Shown here piece by piece: positions 45,740 through 54,900 of a DNA stretch of 64,000 bases (position 1 is the first letter of the stretch; the number at the start of each line of letters is the position of its first letter). Under the pieces are notes generated by a model. That model saw nothing but the letters and a program-made list of their open reading frames with translations. It was not told the origin of the DNA and searched no databases. The translations under genes and the position numbers were made by a program. Source of the DNA: Flammeovirga pacifica (GTDB lineage: Bacteria > Bacteroidota > Bacteroidia > Cytophagales > Flammeovirgaceae); the NCBI RefSeq assembly GCF_000807855.2, contig NZ_JRYR02000001.1:1853881-1917880 (forward strand). The letters are read 5' to 3'.

Positions 45740-47434
45740 TTAATTACTACCATTTAAGTCAACAGTAGCATCAAGTAGTAGCCCCATCTGTAAATTCATT
45801 CTTTGATTTTTCTTAATGAGCACTGGATCAGGGTAATCTGTTGTCGAATCTGCATCACCTACTAAATCAAAGGATATATCTAAATACCCTGCATTTAATA
45901 ATGTTCTTACTTGATCTCCAGTTAATTGAGTTTCTAGATATTGTTCTTTACTTTCTATCACCACACCATTATCATCCACAATGGCTGATTTAATTACTTG
46001 TTGTCCATCTTGGTTGCCATTGACAATAATAGAGTCTATTGTACGCCCTCTTTCTCTATTCTTAATATAGAATTTTAGCGTTCCATCTACTGGCAATCCA
46101 TTGTCTACTTTTGATCGTAAAATAGCAGAATTTACATCATCTAATTCTGATGAAAAATCAAGATTTAAGTCTGATCCACTTGTATAAGTCATTCCTGAGA
46201 AACCAATATGTAAAGGTATCCTTGTGGTGAAATAAGCCTTTACACTGTCGTCATTTGTAAAGAAAACTTCATCTCCAGCACCCACATTATAATTAGCTCT
46301 ACCGGCAAACCTCATTTCTGTAGGTCGGTTACTCATTATGTTGGAAGCATTACACATAAACTTATTGGTACGTGCAGCGTTATCAAAATCGGTGGCAGCT
46401 GCTACGGTAATTATTTGAGAACACTGGCTAACTGTACCTGTATCTGCAATACTACCTGTAAAAGATAGCGGTAAGTTACCATTAGGAGTCACTGCTTCTA
46501 CTCCTCCGTTTACAGAAAGATCGATCGATACGCCCGTTCCTATTGGATTATCAAAATCAAAATTAATTAAAGGATCTTGGAAGGTGATCTCTGCTCCATC
46601 GGGGAAAATTTCTGTTAGATAATCTGTTTCAATGGATTCTTGTGGAATATCAAAACCGGCAGAACTTAGACCTGAAGGAAATAATACTCTTAACCTATCT
46701 GCATTGTTATCAGTAGACATACCTATATCTGTTAAGGTACCACTGCTTGATGGGTTTCCAGAAGCATCTGTCACAGACATTGTTAAAGTAGGTGTATCTG
46801 ATAATTGAAATTCAACATTTACAAGACTAATACTCGCTGAAGTTTGAGAAGAACCTTGAGTTACTGTTAAGGAGGTTTCCCCATTTGGTCCTGTAATATT
46901 ACTTAAAACCATAGTAAAGGTTTCTCCAGCGTTCACATTATAATCTACATCCATAGTACCTTGCATAAACCGTATATAGCTTACTTGAGATACGTCGTTT
47001 TGTAATTCTACGCATGGCAAGGGAGTTGACGTACAGGTAGAAGCATCTGACGTAAATTTCAATGTTACTCCTTGACTTGGTATTGGTAAACTCACTCCAG
47101 TAATTGGGTTTGGAAAATCAACACTAAAGAAATCATCCGTTCCCCCACTACCAAAAGCACCTACTAAATCATCTGTTGTGGCGATGACTATAGCAGTATC
47201 AAATTCAAAATACATCGAACTATCATCAGCAATTTCTAAATCAGATAATTCATCTTCTGGAATTAGATCTGTAAATGAAATATCACCATCAAGAATAGGT
47301 ACTCCTACCTTATAATTTTCAATAGGTGGTACAACTATTTCATCTAGGGTTGGTCCACAAGCATACAATGAGGTAATTAAGGACAATAAAACTATAATAA
47401 ATTTATAGTCCTTTAATCGGTAGATTATATTCAT
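45740..47434 (-). CDS. Large lipoprotein of unknown function, partner of the DUF5723 protein
   Basis: 564 residues. A lipobox 'SLYACG' (Cys about 26) follows a long hydrophobic segment. The mature part is rich in Asp, Thr and Ser and looks all-beta, with phrases such as 'GVPILDGDISFTDLIPEDEL' and 'TMVLSNITGPNGETSLTV'. Paired cysteines occur in 'STCTSTPLPCVEL' and 'VSQCSQII', suggesting disulfides outside the cytoplasm. No known domain recognised. It is first in the operon with the DUF5723 barrel. A surface or periplasmic adaptor for the barrel is a reasonable guess. Confidence 0.8.
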   Translation of the reverse strand: MNIIYRLKDYKFIIVLLSLITSLYACGPTLDEIVVPPIENYKVGVPILDGDISFTDLIPEDELSDLEIADDSSMYFEFDTAIVIATTDDLVGAFGSGGTDDFFSVDFPNPITGVSLPIPSQGVTLKFTSDASTCTSTPLPCVELQNDVSQVSYIRFMQGTMDVDYNVNAGETFTMVLSNITGPNGETSLTVTQGSSQTSASISLVNVEFQLSDTPTLTMSVTDASGNPSSSGTLTDIGMSTDNNADRLRVLFPSGLSSAGFDIPQESIETDYLTEIFPDGAEITFQDPLINFDFDNPIGTGVSIDLSVNGGVEAVTPNGNLPLSFTGSIADTGTVSQCSQIITVAAATDFDNAARTNKFMCNASNIMSNRPTEMRFAGRANYNVGAGDEVFFTNDDSVKAYFTTRIPLHIGFSGMTYTSGSDLNLDFSSELDDVNSAILRSKVDNGLPVDGTLKFYIKNRERGRTIDSIIVNGNQDGQQVIKSAIVDDNGVVIESKEQYLETQLTGDQVRTLLNAGYLDISFDLVGDADSTTDYPDPVLIKKNQRMNLQMGLLLDATVDLNGSN

Positions 47435-47711
47435 AGTTATAAATAGTTCACTTTAGAATAGGCTAAAGTCAAGATTGATTTTACAAGTATTTGGGTTATA
47501 AAACAGTTACCTGATGTTGTGATTAAAGTAGCGAAGAAAGGTAGTTCATCAGGTTCTATTCTAATTTAACCTATTTTTTCAAAGATCTAATCACCTTATT
47601 TGAATAATGCAAACATCTAATCTATTTTTACAAGAGATCAAATCATACGATTAAGAAGTAGGTAAAAAAAGTTCCTTTCTTCACTATATTTTTTTCAAAT
47701 TATTACAAATC
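47435..47711. other. Divergent intergenic region, lipoprotein operon and nuclease-helicase
   Basis: 277 bases, AT-rich. It must contain promoters for both directions. I find no convincing TTTG/TAnnTTTG pair, no repeat and no RNA gene. Confidence 0.4.
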
Positions 47712-50700
47712 ATGCTCAAAGCGGAAGATTTTTATCAATATATAGATCAAACGATTCACGACGATTCTTACTCAAATCTAGAAAAGCATCATAAAATAAA
47801 AGAATTACTTGAATGGGTTTGTAAAGAGGAAACTAAAGGAGAAAAAGTACTTTTATCTAGCCTATTTTCTAGGATTGCCTTTATTAGTCAGAAAAGAAAA
47901 TTACGTCCCTTATTAAGTTGGCGATTACAAAAAATCCGTATCAACGATAGGCAGTCTAAAAGATCTACCAAATTTATTTCTACGCATGATGTTCAGTTTG
48001 CCGCAAGAGGTGTTGCCGAATTGGTAAAAGAAGTGCATGGTGTTATCGTTCCTGAAAAATTAGATCAGCTTCTACCAGAATTACCTTCTGAAGAATTAGT
48101 CAATAAGCATAGAGAAAATACTATAGAGGTTTTAAAGGTGGAAGTTTTAAAAATTGACATCGAAAACAATCGCATCCTTTGTTTAGAAGATGATGAAGAT
48201 AATGAAACCACTGCCCCTTTAGAAGTACGTTTTAATGTACAAGGTTACAATGATATTTATACTTCGTTTATCCATAAGTTGTGGGAAAATGCTCAGCTAA
48301 TCCTTATCAATGCCCGTATGGAAGAAGATGATAGTGTTTCTCCTCAACATTTTGTTTTAGAGCCTGATTACCTCATTGATGTGACCGCTGTCGCTGAATG
48401 TTTCAGTAGAAATACCACCATCCCTTTGATGCACCTTTTGAAAAAGTTTTCAACCTCAAAAAGTTCATCGGCTATGTTGTTGGGAAATGTGGCCAACTAT
48501 TTTTTAGATGAGGCAATTCATGTGGAGGATACTGATATTTTAGATTTTAGAGAGGTCTTTACTAAAACCTTTAAATCTAGTCCTTTAGAATACATAACAT
48601 TAGATGAACTTCAAACTCGAGAGGGATTTAATGAGTTCATGAAAAAAGCAGAAGATCAGTTCAATAACATAAAAAGAACAATCAAAGAAGATTTTCTACA
48701 GCAAAATATATATAAAGACGGTTGTATTATCGAACCTTCCTTTTACTCTCCTAAATATGGGTTGCAAGGTCGATTGGATTTACTTCACATCAATCAGCAG
48801 CAAAAAGAATTTAGAATTGTAGAATTAAAATCAGGATCTGCTCCTCAGACAGGTTTTGGTAATTCAGGGTTATGGATCAATCATCAAGTACAAACCTTGA
48901 TGTATCAGATGATTTTAAGAGATGCTTACAATGTAGAGAGTCAACAAGTGTTCCCGTACATTTTCTATTCGAAAACTATACAGTCGCCCTTAAGATTTGA
49001 CACCTACACTTTGAAGATGGAACAAAGCATTTTGCTTACGAGAAATGAAATCGTTTTAAACGAATTAAAATTATCGAAAGCAGAAACTTTGCAAGAAGTA
49101 CATAAAGTTATTTGTCAGTTAAATGAACCTGCCTTTGCGGGGGCTCCACCGTTTATAAAAACAGAGGTAAATGAGTTTATCCGAAACCTAAAAGGGTTAA
49201 ACCGAATGGAGAAAGCTTATCTCTATGCATTTACTAGCTTTATTTCTAAAGAACAGCAACTTTCTAAGGTAGGTGATACTATTTTTAATCAGGGAGCTGC
49301 AGCTCTGTGGAAAGATGATTTTGAAGACAAAAAAGATAGTTTTAAGATTTTCTTTGATTTAGAGGTAGCCGAAAATTACGCCAATGAACCTACTCCTGAA
49401 ATCATTTTTAAACGTACCAATGCTGAAAATGCATTTGTGAATTTTAGAGTGGGTGATATCGTCACGATTTACCCAAGAAATAGTGCCGATACTATTCCTA
49501 CTCAAGGGCAAATTAATAGAGGTACAATCACTTTTATATCAAATAGCGAGGTAAGAGTACAATTAAGACACCGACAAAGAAATTCAGAAATATATGATGC
49601 ACCCACCAAATGGGCGTTGGAAGGGGATTTTATGGAAGCATCTTTTAATTCGATGTATAGAGGTATTTTCAATTTTATCAGTTGGCAAAATAAAGAAAAG
49701 AAAGAGCGTTTATTGGGGTTGAATCCTCCTAAATATCCTGATAAGATGTATACTCATGAGGAAGTAAAATCGCTTGCTCAAGATAAAAACTTAAACAAAA
49801 CAGAACTTTCTACATTAGCTAAGGCCTTGTCTACGGAAGATTACTGTTTAGTTGTAGGACCTCCGGGTACTGGTAAAACATCTCGAATGTTAAAAAACCT
49901 GGCTCACATTCTTCATAAAACGGATAAGACTAGAAATATTCTATTTGTAGCTTATACCAATCGTGCGGTTGATGAAATTTGTGAAGCATTGGATGAAGCT
50001 ATTGAAACACCTCTAGAAGATGGTAGAAAATTTCTAAGAATTGGGTCAGAACATTCCTGTTCTCCACAATGGAAAAGCTCTTTGATGCATCAATTAGCAC
50101 AAAATGCAAACAATAGAAAGTTATTGAAAAATGGTATCGATCAGCATAGAATTTTTGTTTCGACATTGGCTTCTATTGCTGGAAGGTCTTCCCTGTTCAA
50201 AATCAAACAATTCGATATGGCGATTATCGATGAGGCTTCTCAAATTCTGGAACCTCAAATTGTAAGTTTACTTACTAAAGTCAATCGTTTTGTATTGATA
50301 GGCGATCAGAAACAATTACCAGCCATCACACAGCAAGATCCTATTTTATCAGAAATAGATTTTGAAGAATTAAAACCTATTGGGCTTACCGATAGAAGAA
50401 CAGCTTACTTTGAACGTATTTATGCTTTATGCCAACAAAACAATTGGCATTGGGCATTTGATCGTTTAAAGAACCAAGGTCGTATGCACGAACTATTGGG
50501 GGATTTTGCCAATCAACATTTCTATCAGGGTAACCTTACTACTGTTCCACTTCCTTGGCAAAGTGCTTCTTTTGAGTGGGAAAAACGATCGCATCAATCT
50601 GCTTTAGAACAACTATTAATCGAACACCGTCTACTATTCTTCCCTACTCATGGTAGAAATACAGCTTCTTCTGACAAGATCAATATGGAAGAAGCAAGAA

Positions 50701-51137
50701 AAATTGCACAGGTGGCTATTGCGACCAAAAAGAGATATTTAGAACAAAAAGGTAGTTTCGATATTGATAAAACGTTGGGAATTATCGCCCCATATCGAAA
50801 TCAAATTGCCGCTATCCGTCAGGCTTTAGAAGAAGCAGGGTTTGAAGATGCTCACTTATTAAGTATTGATACCGTAGAGCGTTATCAAGGTTCTCAAAGA
50901 GAAGTAATTTTGATCTCTTTCTGTGCCAATACTCCATTCCAATTGGAAGGTATGATTAGTTTAACCGCTGATAGTAAAGTGGATCGCAAATTAAATGTGG
51001 CCATTACTCGTGCAAAACAACAAATGATCTTTTTTGGTAATCCATCCATTTTGATGAGGTCTTCTATACATGAATCCTTAATGAACTGGGTTAAAGAACA
51101 AAAGGGTTGGATTGATAACGATAACCTATTATTTTAG
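47712..51137 (+). CDS. Dna2-like nuclease and superfamily 1B helicase
   Basis: 1141 residues. The N-terminal half has a PD-(D/E)xK nuclease of the Dna2/Cas4/AddB group: Asp356 in 'GLQGRLDLLHINQ', Glu371 and Lys373 in 'FRIVELKSGSAP', then 'NHQVQTLMYQMIL'. Dna2-type nucleases carry one Cys before and three after this core to hold a 4Fe-4S cluster. Cys230 ('VAECFSRN') could be the first, but I see no CxxC group after the core. The C-terminal half is a UPF1/Dna2-like helicase: Walker A 716-723 (GPPGTGKT), 'MAIIDEASQILEP', 'LIGDQKQLPAI', 'IAPYRNQIAAIRQAL', 'SIDTVERYQGSQREVILIS' and 'LNVAITRAKQQMIFFGN'. It probably processes DNA ends or flaps in repair; a defence role is possible but nothing nearby supports it. 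Two small genes follow. Confidence 0.88.
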   Translation: MLKAEDFYQYIDQTIHDDSYSNLEKHHKIKELLEWVCKEETKGEKVLLSSLFSRIAFISQKRKLRPLLSWRLQKIRINDRQSKRSTKFISTHDVQFAARGVAELVKEVHGVIVPEKLDQLLPELPSEELVNKHRENTIEVLKVEVLKIDIENNRILCLEDDEDNETTAPLEVRFNVQGYNDIYTSFIHKLWENAQLILINARMEEDDSVSPQHFVLEPDYLIDVTAVAECFSRNTTIPLMHLLKKFSTSKSSSAMLLGNVANYFLDEAIHVEDTDILDFREVFTKTFKSSPLEYITLDELQTREGFNEFMKKAEDQFNNIKRTIKEDFLQQNIYKDGCIIEPSFYSPKYGLQGRLDLLHINQQQKEFRIVELKSGSAPQTGFGNSGLWINHQVQTLMYQMILRDAYNVESQQVFPYIFYSKTIQSPLRFDTYTLKMEQSILLTRNEIVLNELKLSKAETLQEVHKVICQLNEPAFAGAPPFIKTEVNEFIRNLKGLNRMEKAYLYAFTSFISKEQQLSKVGDTIFNQGAAALWKDDFEDKKDSFKIFFDLEVAENYANEPTPEIIFKRTNAENAFVNFRVGDIVTIYPRNSADTIPTQGQINRGTITFISNSEVRVQLRHRQRNSEIYDAPTKWALEGDFMEASFNSMYRGIFNFISWQNKEKKERLLGLNPPKYPDKMYTHEEVKSLAQDKNLNKTELSTLAKALSTEDYCLVVGPPGTGKTSRMLKNLAHILHKTDKTRNILFVAYTNRAVDEICEALDEAIETPLEDGRKFLRIGSEHSCSPQWKSSLMHQLAQNANNRKLLKNGIDQHRIFVSTLASIAGRSSLFKIKQFDMAIIDEASQILEPQIVSLLTKVNRFVLIGDQKQLPAITQQDPILSEIDFEELKPIGLTDRRTAYFERIYALCQQNNWHWAFDRLKNQGRMHELLGDFANQHFYQGNLTTVPLPWQSASFEWEKRSHQSALEQLLIEHRLLFFPTHGRNTASSDKINMEEARKIAQVAIATKKRYLEQKGSFDIDKTLGIIAPYRNQIAAIRQALEEAGFEDAHLLSIDTVERYQGSQREVILISFCANTPFQLEGMISLTADSKVDRKLNVAITRAKQQMIFFGNPSILMRSSIHESLMNWVKEQKGWIDNDNLLF

Positions 51138-51175
51138 TAAAACCAATATTAACGACACCTACAACCTTGATAAAT

Positions 51176-51751
51176 ATGTCTTCGCCTAACTTAACAATAG
51201 AAGAAGAAAACCTAGCTATTGATGACATGAAAAACTTTGAAGAACACTGTGAATGTGCACGGGATAATTTCTGTAATTTCGTTCAGAAAAATCAGAAATA
51301 CGACCAAGATCAAATTGATTATTTGATCGAACATAGCTTAGGGAAAGACATCTCTAAGGTTTTTCGTGTGGGGTATATATTGATTGTTTGGAGCTTTGTA
51401 GCAGTTTGGATCGATAACTTTTTAATTCCAGCTGCCCTTGGCTATTCAGTAGTACAAGGTGAGGCTAGTTGGATTACTGCTATACCACTTATTTTCTTGA
51501 TAGTAAATGCCACATTAAAGGCCATATTTATAAAATATCGTCTAAAAAAGCAGATTAGTTGGTTGGGGGCTTATTGGTCAGCAGTACCCTATATAGGTTT
51601 TGCTTTCTTATTACAAACACAGTTTAAAACCGATAAACTGCTTTACAAAGCATCAAAAGATTATTTTCTATATCAAAAGGTGGTAATAAAAAGAGAAGTT
51701 CGCCGTTTTTTTGGTTTAAAATCAAAGACAGAAGAAACTGAATTAGGATAA
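51176..51751 (+). CDS. Small membrane protein of unknown function
   Basis: 191 residues from the ATG at 51176; an upstream TTG at 51167 is unlikely. The N-terminal 65 residues are acidic and cytoplasmic with three cysteines in 'HCECARDNFCNF'. Three hydrophobic segments follow (around 'VGYILIVWSFVAVWIDNFLI', 'WITAIPLIFLIVNATLKAIF' and 'LGAYWSAVPYIGFAFLLQ'). The C-terminal tail is basic. I do not recognise the family. It begins 38 bases after the helicase stop and is followed 43 bases later by another small gene, so a common transcript with the helicase is possible. Confidence 0.75.
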   Translation: MSSPNLTIEEENLAIDDMKNFEEHCECARDNFCNFVQKNQKYDQDQIDYLIEHSLGKDISKVFRVGYILIVWSFVAVWIDNFLIPAALGYSVVQGEASWITAIPLIFLIVNATLKAIFIKYRLKKQISWLGAYWSAVPYIGFAFLLQTQFKTDKLLYKASKDYFLYQKVVIKREVRRFFGLKSKTEETELG

Positions 51752-51794
51752 ATTCCATACATTTGTTCATCAAAATTATCAACCAAATAATGCC

Positions 51795-52046
51795 ATGGAC
51801 GAAAATATGATCGCAATGCAGTTTGCGAATGCCATTAATACTACAGAAGACGAAAATCAAATTGCTCAAATGATGCAAAGCGCCTTCATGATGTTACAAG
51901 GGATGAACCTACCTGCAGAAAACGTTAAGGATATTGCCGGTAAAGTATCTACCTTTCTATCTACTGTAGAAGTAGAAGAAGGATCACAACCTGCTAAAAA
52001 TAAAGCAATGGCTATTAAAACTTTAGATGAGTTATTGAATAGCTAA
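51795..52046 (+). CDS. Small acidic helical protein of unknown function, 83 residues
   Basis: A short methionine-rich, acidic protein with predicted amphipathic helices ('IAQMMQSAFMMLQGMNLPAE', 'AGKVSTFLSTVEVEEGSQ'). No signal peptide, membrane segment or cysteine. The gene is compact, follows the small membrane-protein gene by 43 bases, and ends 26 bases before a strong terminator. This context makes it credible. No family recognised. Confidence 0.65.
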   Translation: MDENMIAMQFANAINTTEDENQIAQMMQSAFMMLQGMNLPAENVKDIAGKVSTFLSTVEVEEGSQPAKNKAMAIKTLDELLNS

Positions 52047-52072
52047 TTCAAATGTACTTTTGAAGTATAGAA

Positions 52073-52107
52073 AAGGCTGTCTCATTTTTGATGAGACAGC
52101 CTTTTTT
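52073..52107. terminator. Terminator after the nuclease-helicase cluster
   Basis: AAGGCTGTCTCAT pairs with ATGAGACAGCCTT around a four-base loop, followed by six T residues; A residues on the other side allow use by the convergent transporter gene. Confidence 0.9.
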
Positions 52108-52153
52108 GTTCTATTCCACTTAAGGAATATAATCATTCATTATTTGAAACTAT

Positions 52154-53152
52154 TCAAATCTTTGAATAGACAATTAACCCTAAACCCACTATAAATAGGA
52201 TAAACATTAATGAAATTATTTTATTTGTGCCTTTGGGTGCAGATTTAAATTCTTTCCAAATCACCACTCCCCAAAATGCAGCTACCATAGTTGCTCCTTG
52301 TCCTAAGCCATAAGAAACGGCAGGGCTTGCTACTTCTGATGACAAGAGGTTTAACCCCATACCTAATCCCCATATTAATCCTCCTAAAATTCCAATAGCA
52401 TGAATTTTAAAAGTTCCTTGTTTAAAATAGGCTGTAAATGATGTTTTCTCTCCAACTATTGGCCAATACATATTTATGGTATTCCAAATAAAGTTCGAAA
52501 GGAAAATCCCTATTGAAAAGATGAATAGAGCAGAGTAAGGAGTAAATTTCCCCTCGGCAGGATGTACAAAATCAAAAGACATAGATTCGGCTACAAAACC
52601 ATAAAAGAATCCCATCAGAATACCCGCTAATAAGGCTAGTGCAATTCCTTTGGTGCTTTTCTTCTTCTGATTTGGTAATTTCTTATAAGCAACGGCATTT
52701 AGAATAATCGCCAAGGCCACTAAAATTAATCCTGAAAAAATCAAAAACTTATTGGCAGATGGATCTTTCATGTAGTTATCTAAAACGCCTATCACCAAAG
52801 CTAGTCCTATACCTAAAGGAAAAGCGACAGACATTCCTGCAATATCAATTGCGATGACTAATAATAAGTTAGCCAAATTGAAGATAATTCCACCGATTAA
52901 AGCATTTTTATAACTAGAAGTATCAGCAATAAGTAAATCATCTATAAAACCTCTTCCGTCTTCACCATAAGAACCTAAAGTGAAGGATAACAGTAAAGAA
53001 ATGAGTATAATTCCTATAGTGTAATCCCAGTAAAATAGCTTAAAATCCCATTGCTTGCTGGCTAATTTTTGCGTATTCGCCCACGATCCCCAACAGAGCA
53101 TTGTAATAATACAAAAGCACACTGCCAGCGAATAATTTTCTACAATAAACAT
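52154..53152 (-). CDS. GRP-type sugar transporter, ten membrane helices
   Basis: 332 residues with about ten hydrophobic helices. It opens 'MLCWGSWANTQKLASKQWDF', with 'YWDYTIGIILISLLLSFTLG' in helix 2 and 'AGMSVAFPLGIGLALVIGVL' in the middle. This is the drug/metabolite-transporter superfamily branch of glucose/ribose porters (GRP, RbsU-like). The gene starts 12 bases after the end of the ribokinase gene on the same strand, which fits ribose or a similar sugar being taken up and phosphorylated. It is intact, although the kinase gene before it carries a frameshift. Confidence 0.85.
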   Translation of the reverse strand: MFIVENYSLAVCFCIITMLCWGSWANTQKLASKQWDFKLFYWDYTIGIILISLLLSFTLGSYGEDGRGFIDDLLIADTSSYKNALIGGIIFNLANLLLVIAIDIAGMSVAFPLGIGLALVIGVLDNYMKDPSANKFLIFSGLILVALAIILNAVAYKKLPNQKKKSTKGIALALLAGILMGFFYGFVAESMSFDFVHPAEGKFTPYSALFIFSIGIFLSNFIWNTINMYWPIVGEKTSFTAYFKQGTFKIHAIGILGGLIWGLGMGLNLLSSEVASPAVSYGLGQGATMVAAFWGVVIWKEFKSAPKGTNKIISLMFILFIVGLGLIVYSKI

Positions 53153-53164
53153 ATTTACTTGGTT

Positions 53165-54059
53165 TTAAAGTTCTGCTAAAGTTGGAATAGAATCTTGTGC
53201 ACCTAATTTGGTGACTGACTTTGCGGATGCTACAATAGCAAATTGGATACTATCAATTAAATTATTGGAAGAAGAATAATGAGCCACTAAAGCTCCATTA
53301 AATACATCTCCTGCTGCTGTAGTATCAATAGCATCTACTTTTAAATTTAAAATGTTGCTTAATATTTGGCGATGATAGATAACATCCTTGCGCTCCTAGG
53401 GTAACAATGATGGTTTCTACCCCTTGATGATGAAGTTGATCTACTGCTGTTTGAAAACTTGTTTCGTCTTTAATTTCAACCCCAGTTAGTAGGGTCAATT
53501 CTGTTTCATTGGGAGTTATTATATCTACAGATTGTAATGTCTGCTTTTGTAGCTCTTTTGCGGGTGCAGGATTTAAGACAACAGTTGCCCCATTGGACTT
53601 ACACTTATTAATAGCATATTCTACTGTTGGAATAGGTGATTCTAACTGTAATAAAACAATAGTATTTTCATCAATCTCCCCTAAAGTTTTATCTATATCC
53701 GACTCATTTAATGTTGCATTGGCTCCCGGAATAACAACAATACTATTTTCTGCAGCAGTATCCACTGTTATTAAAGCAACGCCTGTTGGTTTTTCTACGG
53801 TTCTTATGTACTTAGTTACCATACCTTCTTTGATATAGGAATTAATGGCCATTTCTCCATGTGCATCTTGTCCTACATTGGCTACAAAAGTTACCTCTCC
53901 ACCTAAACGTGCGGCGGCTACTGCTTGATTGGCTCCTTTACCTCCTTGATTCTGGAAAAAATCATTACCAATAATTGTCTCGCCAGGTAATGGTAATCTG
54001 TCAATTTTAGCGACCAAATCAATATTGGCACTACCCATAACAAAAATTCGTTTACTCAT
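53165..54059 (-). pseudogene. rbsK: Ribokinase gene with a single-base frameshift
   Basis: The first frame runs from the ATG at 54059 to a stop at 53325 (244 residues). It has the PfkB-family motifs 'MGSANIDLVAKIDRLPLPGE', 'NQGGKGANQAVAAARLGG' and 'IITPNETELTLLTG', but it stops after 'IKQHFKFKSRCY' without the catalytic motif. The missing part continues in another frame to a stop at 53165: 'VDAIDTTAAGDVFNGALVAH', including the anion hole and catalytic Asp, to 'SIPTLAEL'. Removing one base in the A/T run near 53338-53352 (TTTAAATTTAAAA on the minus strand) rejoins the two into about 297 residues, normal for ribokinase. It is a recent mutation or a sequencing error. The enzyme phosphorylates ribose, matching the downstream transporter. 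Confidence 0.88.
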
Positions 54060-54531
54060 TTCATTGTTGTTTGTTTCGTAAATAATTTGCTTCGTAATCT
54101 TTAGTTCTTCAGAAAAAAAATAAAGATTATATAATAATTAAGTAATTGTCCATTGAGAACAGAAAATTTAGTCTCTCTTTTTTAGGGTAGTGATTTCTAG
54201 AACTTCATCACATAGTTTAGACTATGCTCTCCAATTCTGATTTACATTAACTAAAAAATCATTGACTAACTTTTTCAAGTTCAAATGTTCACGGTTTAAG
54301 TAAAAGTTTGCTTACAATGTTATTGATAATTTTTAATAAATGGAAATGAATAGGTAGAACTAATCCAAATCTCATGTTAAATAAAATAGAAACCTGCAGT
54401 ATTTTTACCATTTTTTTTAATGTAAAATCCAATAACTTATAAGTGGTTCAATACGTACTATAAATACAAAATATCAGTTGATATTATATATTTTCATTTT
54501 TCTAAATGATGTCTTAGATTTAAATATCAAT
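54060..54531. other. Divergent intergenic region, rbsK and hxlR-type regulator
   Basis: About 470 very AT-rich bases. A TTG at 54478 could begin a longer regulator frame but codes for an unlikely hydrophobic leader. No clear promoter pair or repeats identified. Confidence 0.35.
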
Positions 54532-54900
54532 ATGGAAGATCATTCTAAAAACCTCATTAAATACAACGATAAAGAGTTTAATTGTTCATTGGCTTTTGCT
54601 CTACAATTGATAGGCGATAAATATAAAAGTTTAATTATCTATCATTTAAAAGATGGACCACAACGTTCAGGAGAATTACAAAAAAGTATTACTGATATAT
54701 CTAACAGAATGTTTACTTATTCTATTAGAGCGTTAGAAAAAGACCAACTTGTTAAAAGAAAAGTGTACCCTGTAACACCGCCAAAGGTAGAATATGAACT
54801 TACAGAAGTGGGTAAAACACTTATCCCCATTGTTCTTGAATTAAACAAATGGGGACAAGAATTTGCTAAAAAACATTACTTATATGCTCCGGCAGAATAG
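54532..54900 (+). CDS. HxlR-family winged-helix transcriptional regulator
   Basis: 122 residues from the ATG at 54532 (MEDHSKNLIKYND). HxlR features: the Cys in 'FNCSLAFALQLIGDKYKSLI', 'LKDGPQRSGELQKSI', 'ISNRMFTYSIRALEKDQLV', and the wing 'VEYELTEVGKTLIPIVLELN'. The N-terminal Cys is the residue through which some family members sense electrophiles or hypochlorite. It points at the VOC gene, and the two stop codons overlap by 25 bases. Control of that gene is possible but not shown. Confidence 0.9.
   Translation: MEDHSKNLIKYNDKEFNCSLAFALQLIGDKYKSLIIYHLKDGPQRSGELQKSITDISNRMFTYSIRALEKDQLVKRKVYPVTPPKVEYELTEVGKTLIPIVLELNKWGQEFAKKHYLYAPAE

Noticed and set aside
53325-53360. Programmed ribosomal frameshift in rbsK.
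   Set aside because: Restoring the frame needs a shift equivalent to skipping one base at an A/T run; no known slippery signal, and ribokinases elsewhere are not made this way. Mutation or sequencing error is simpler.
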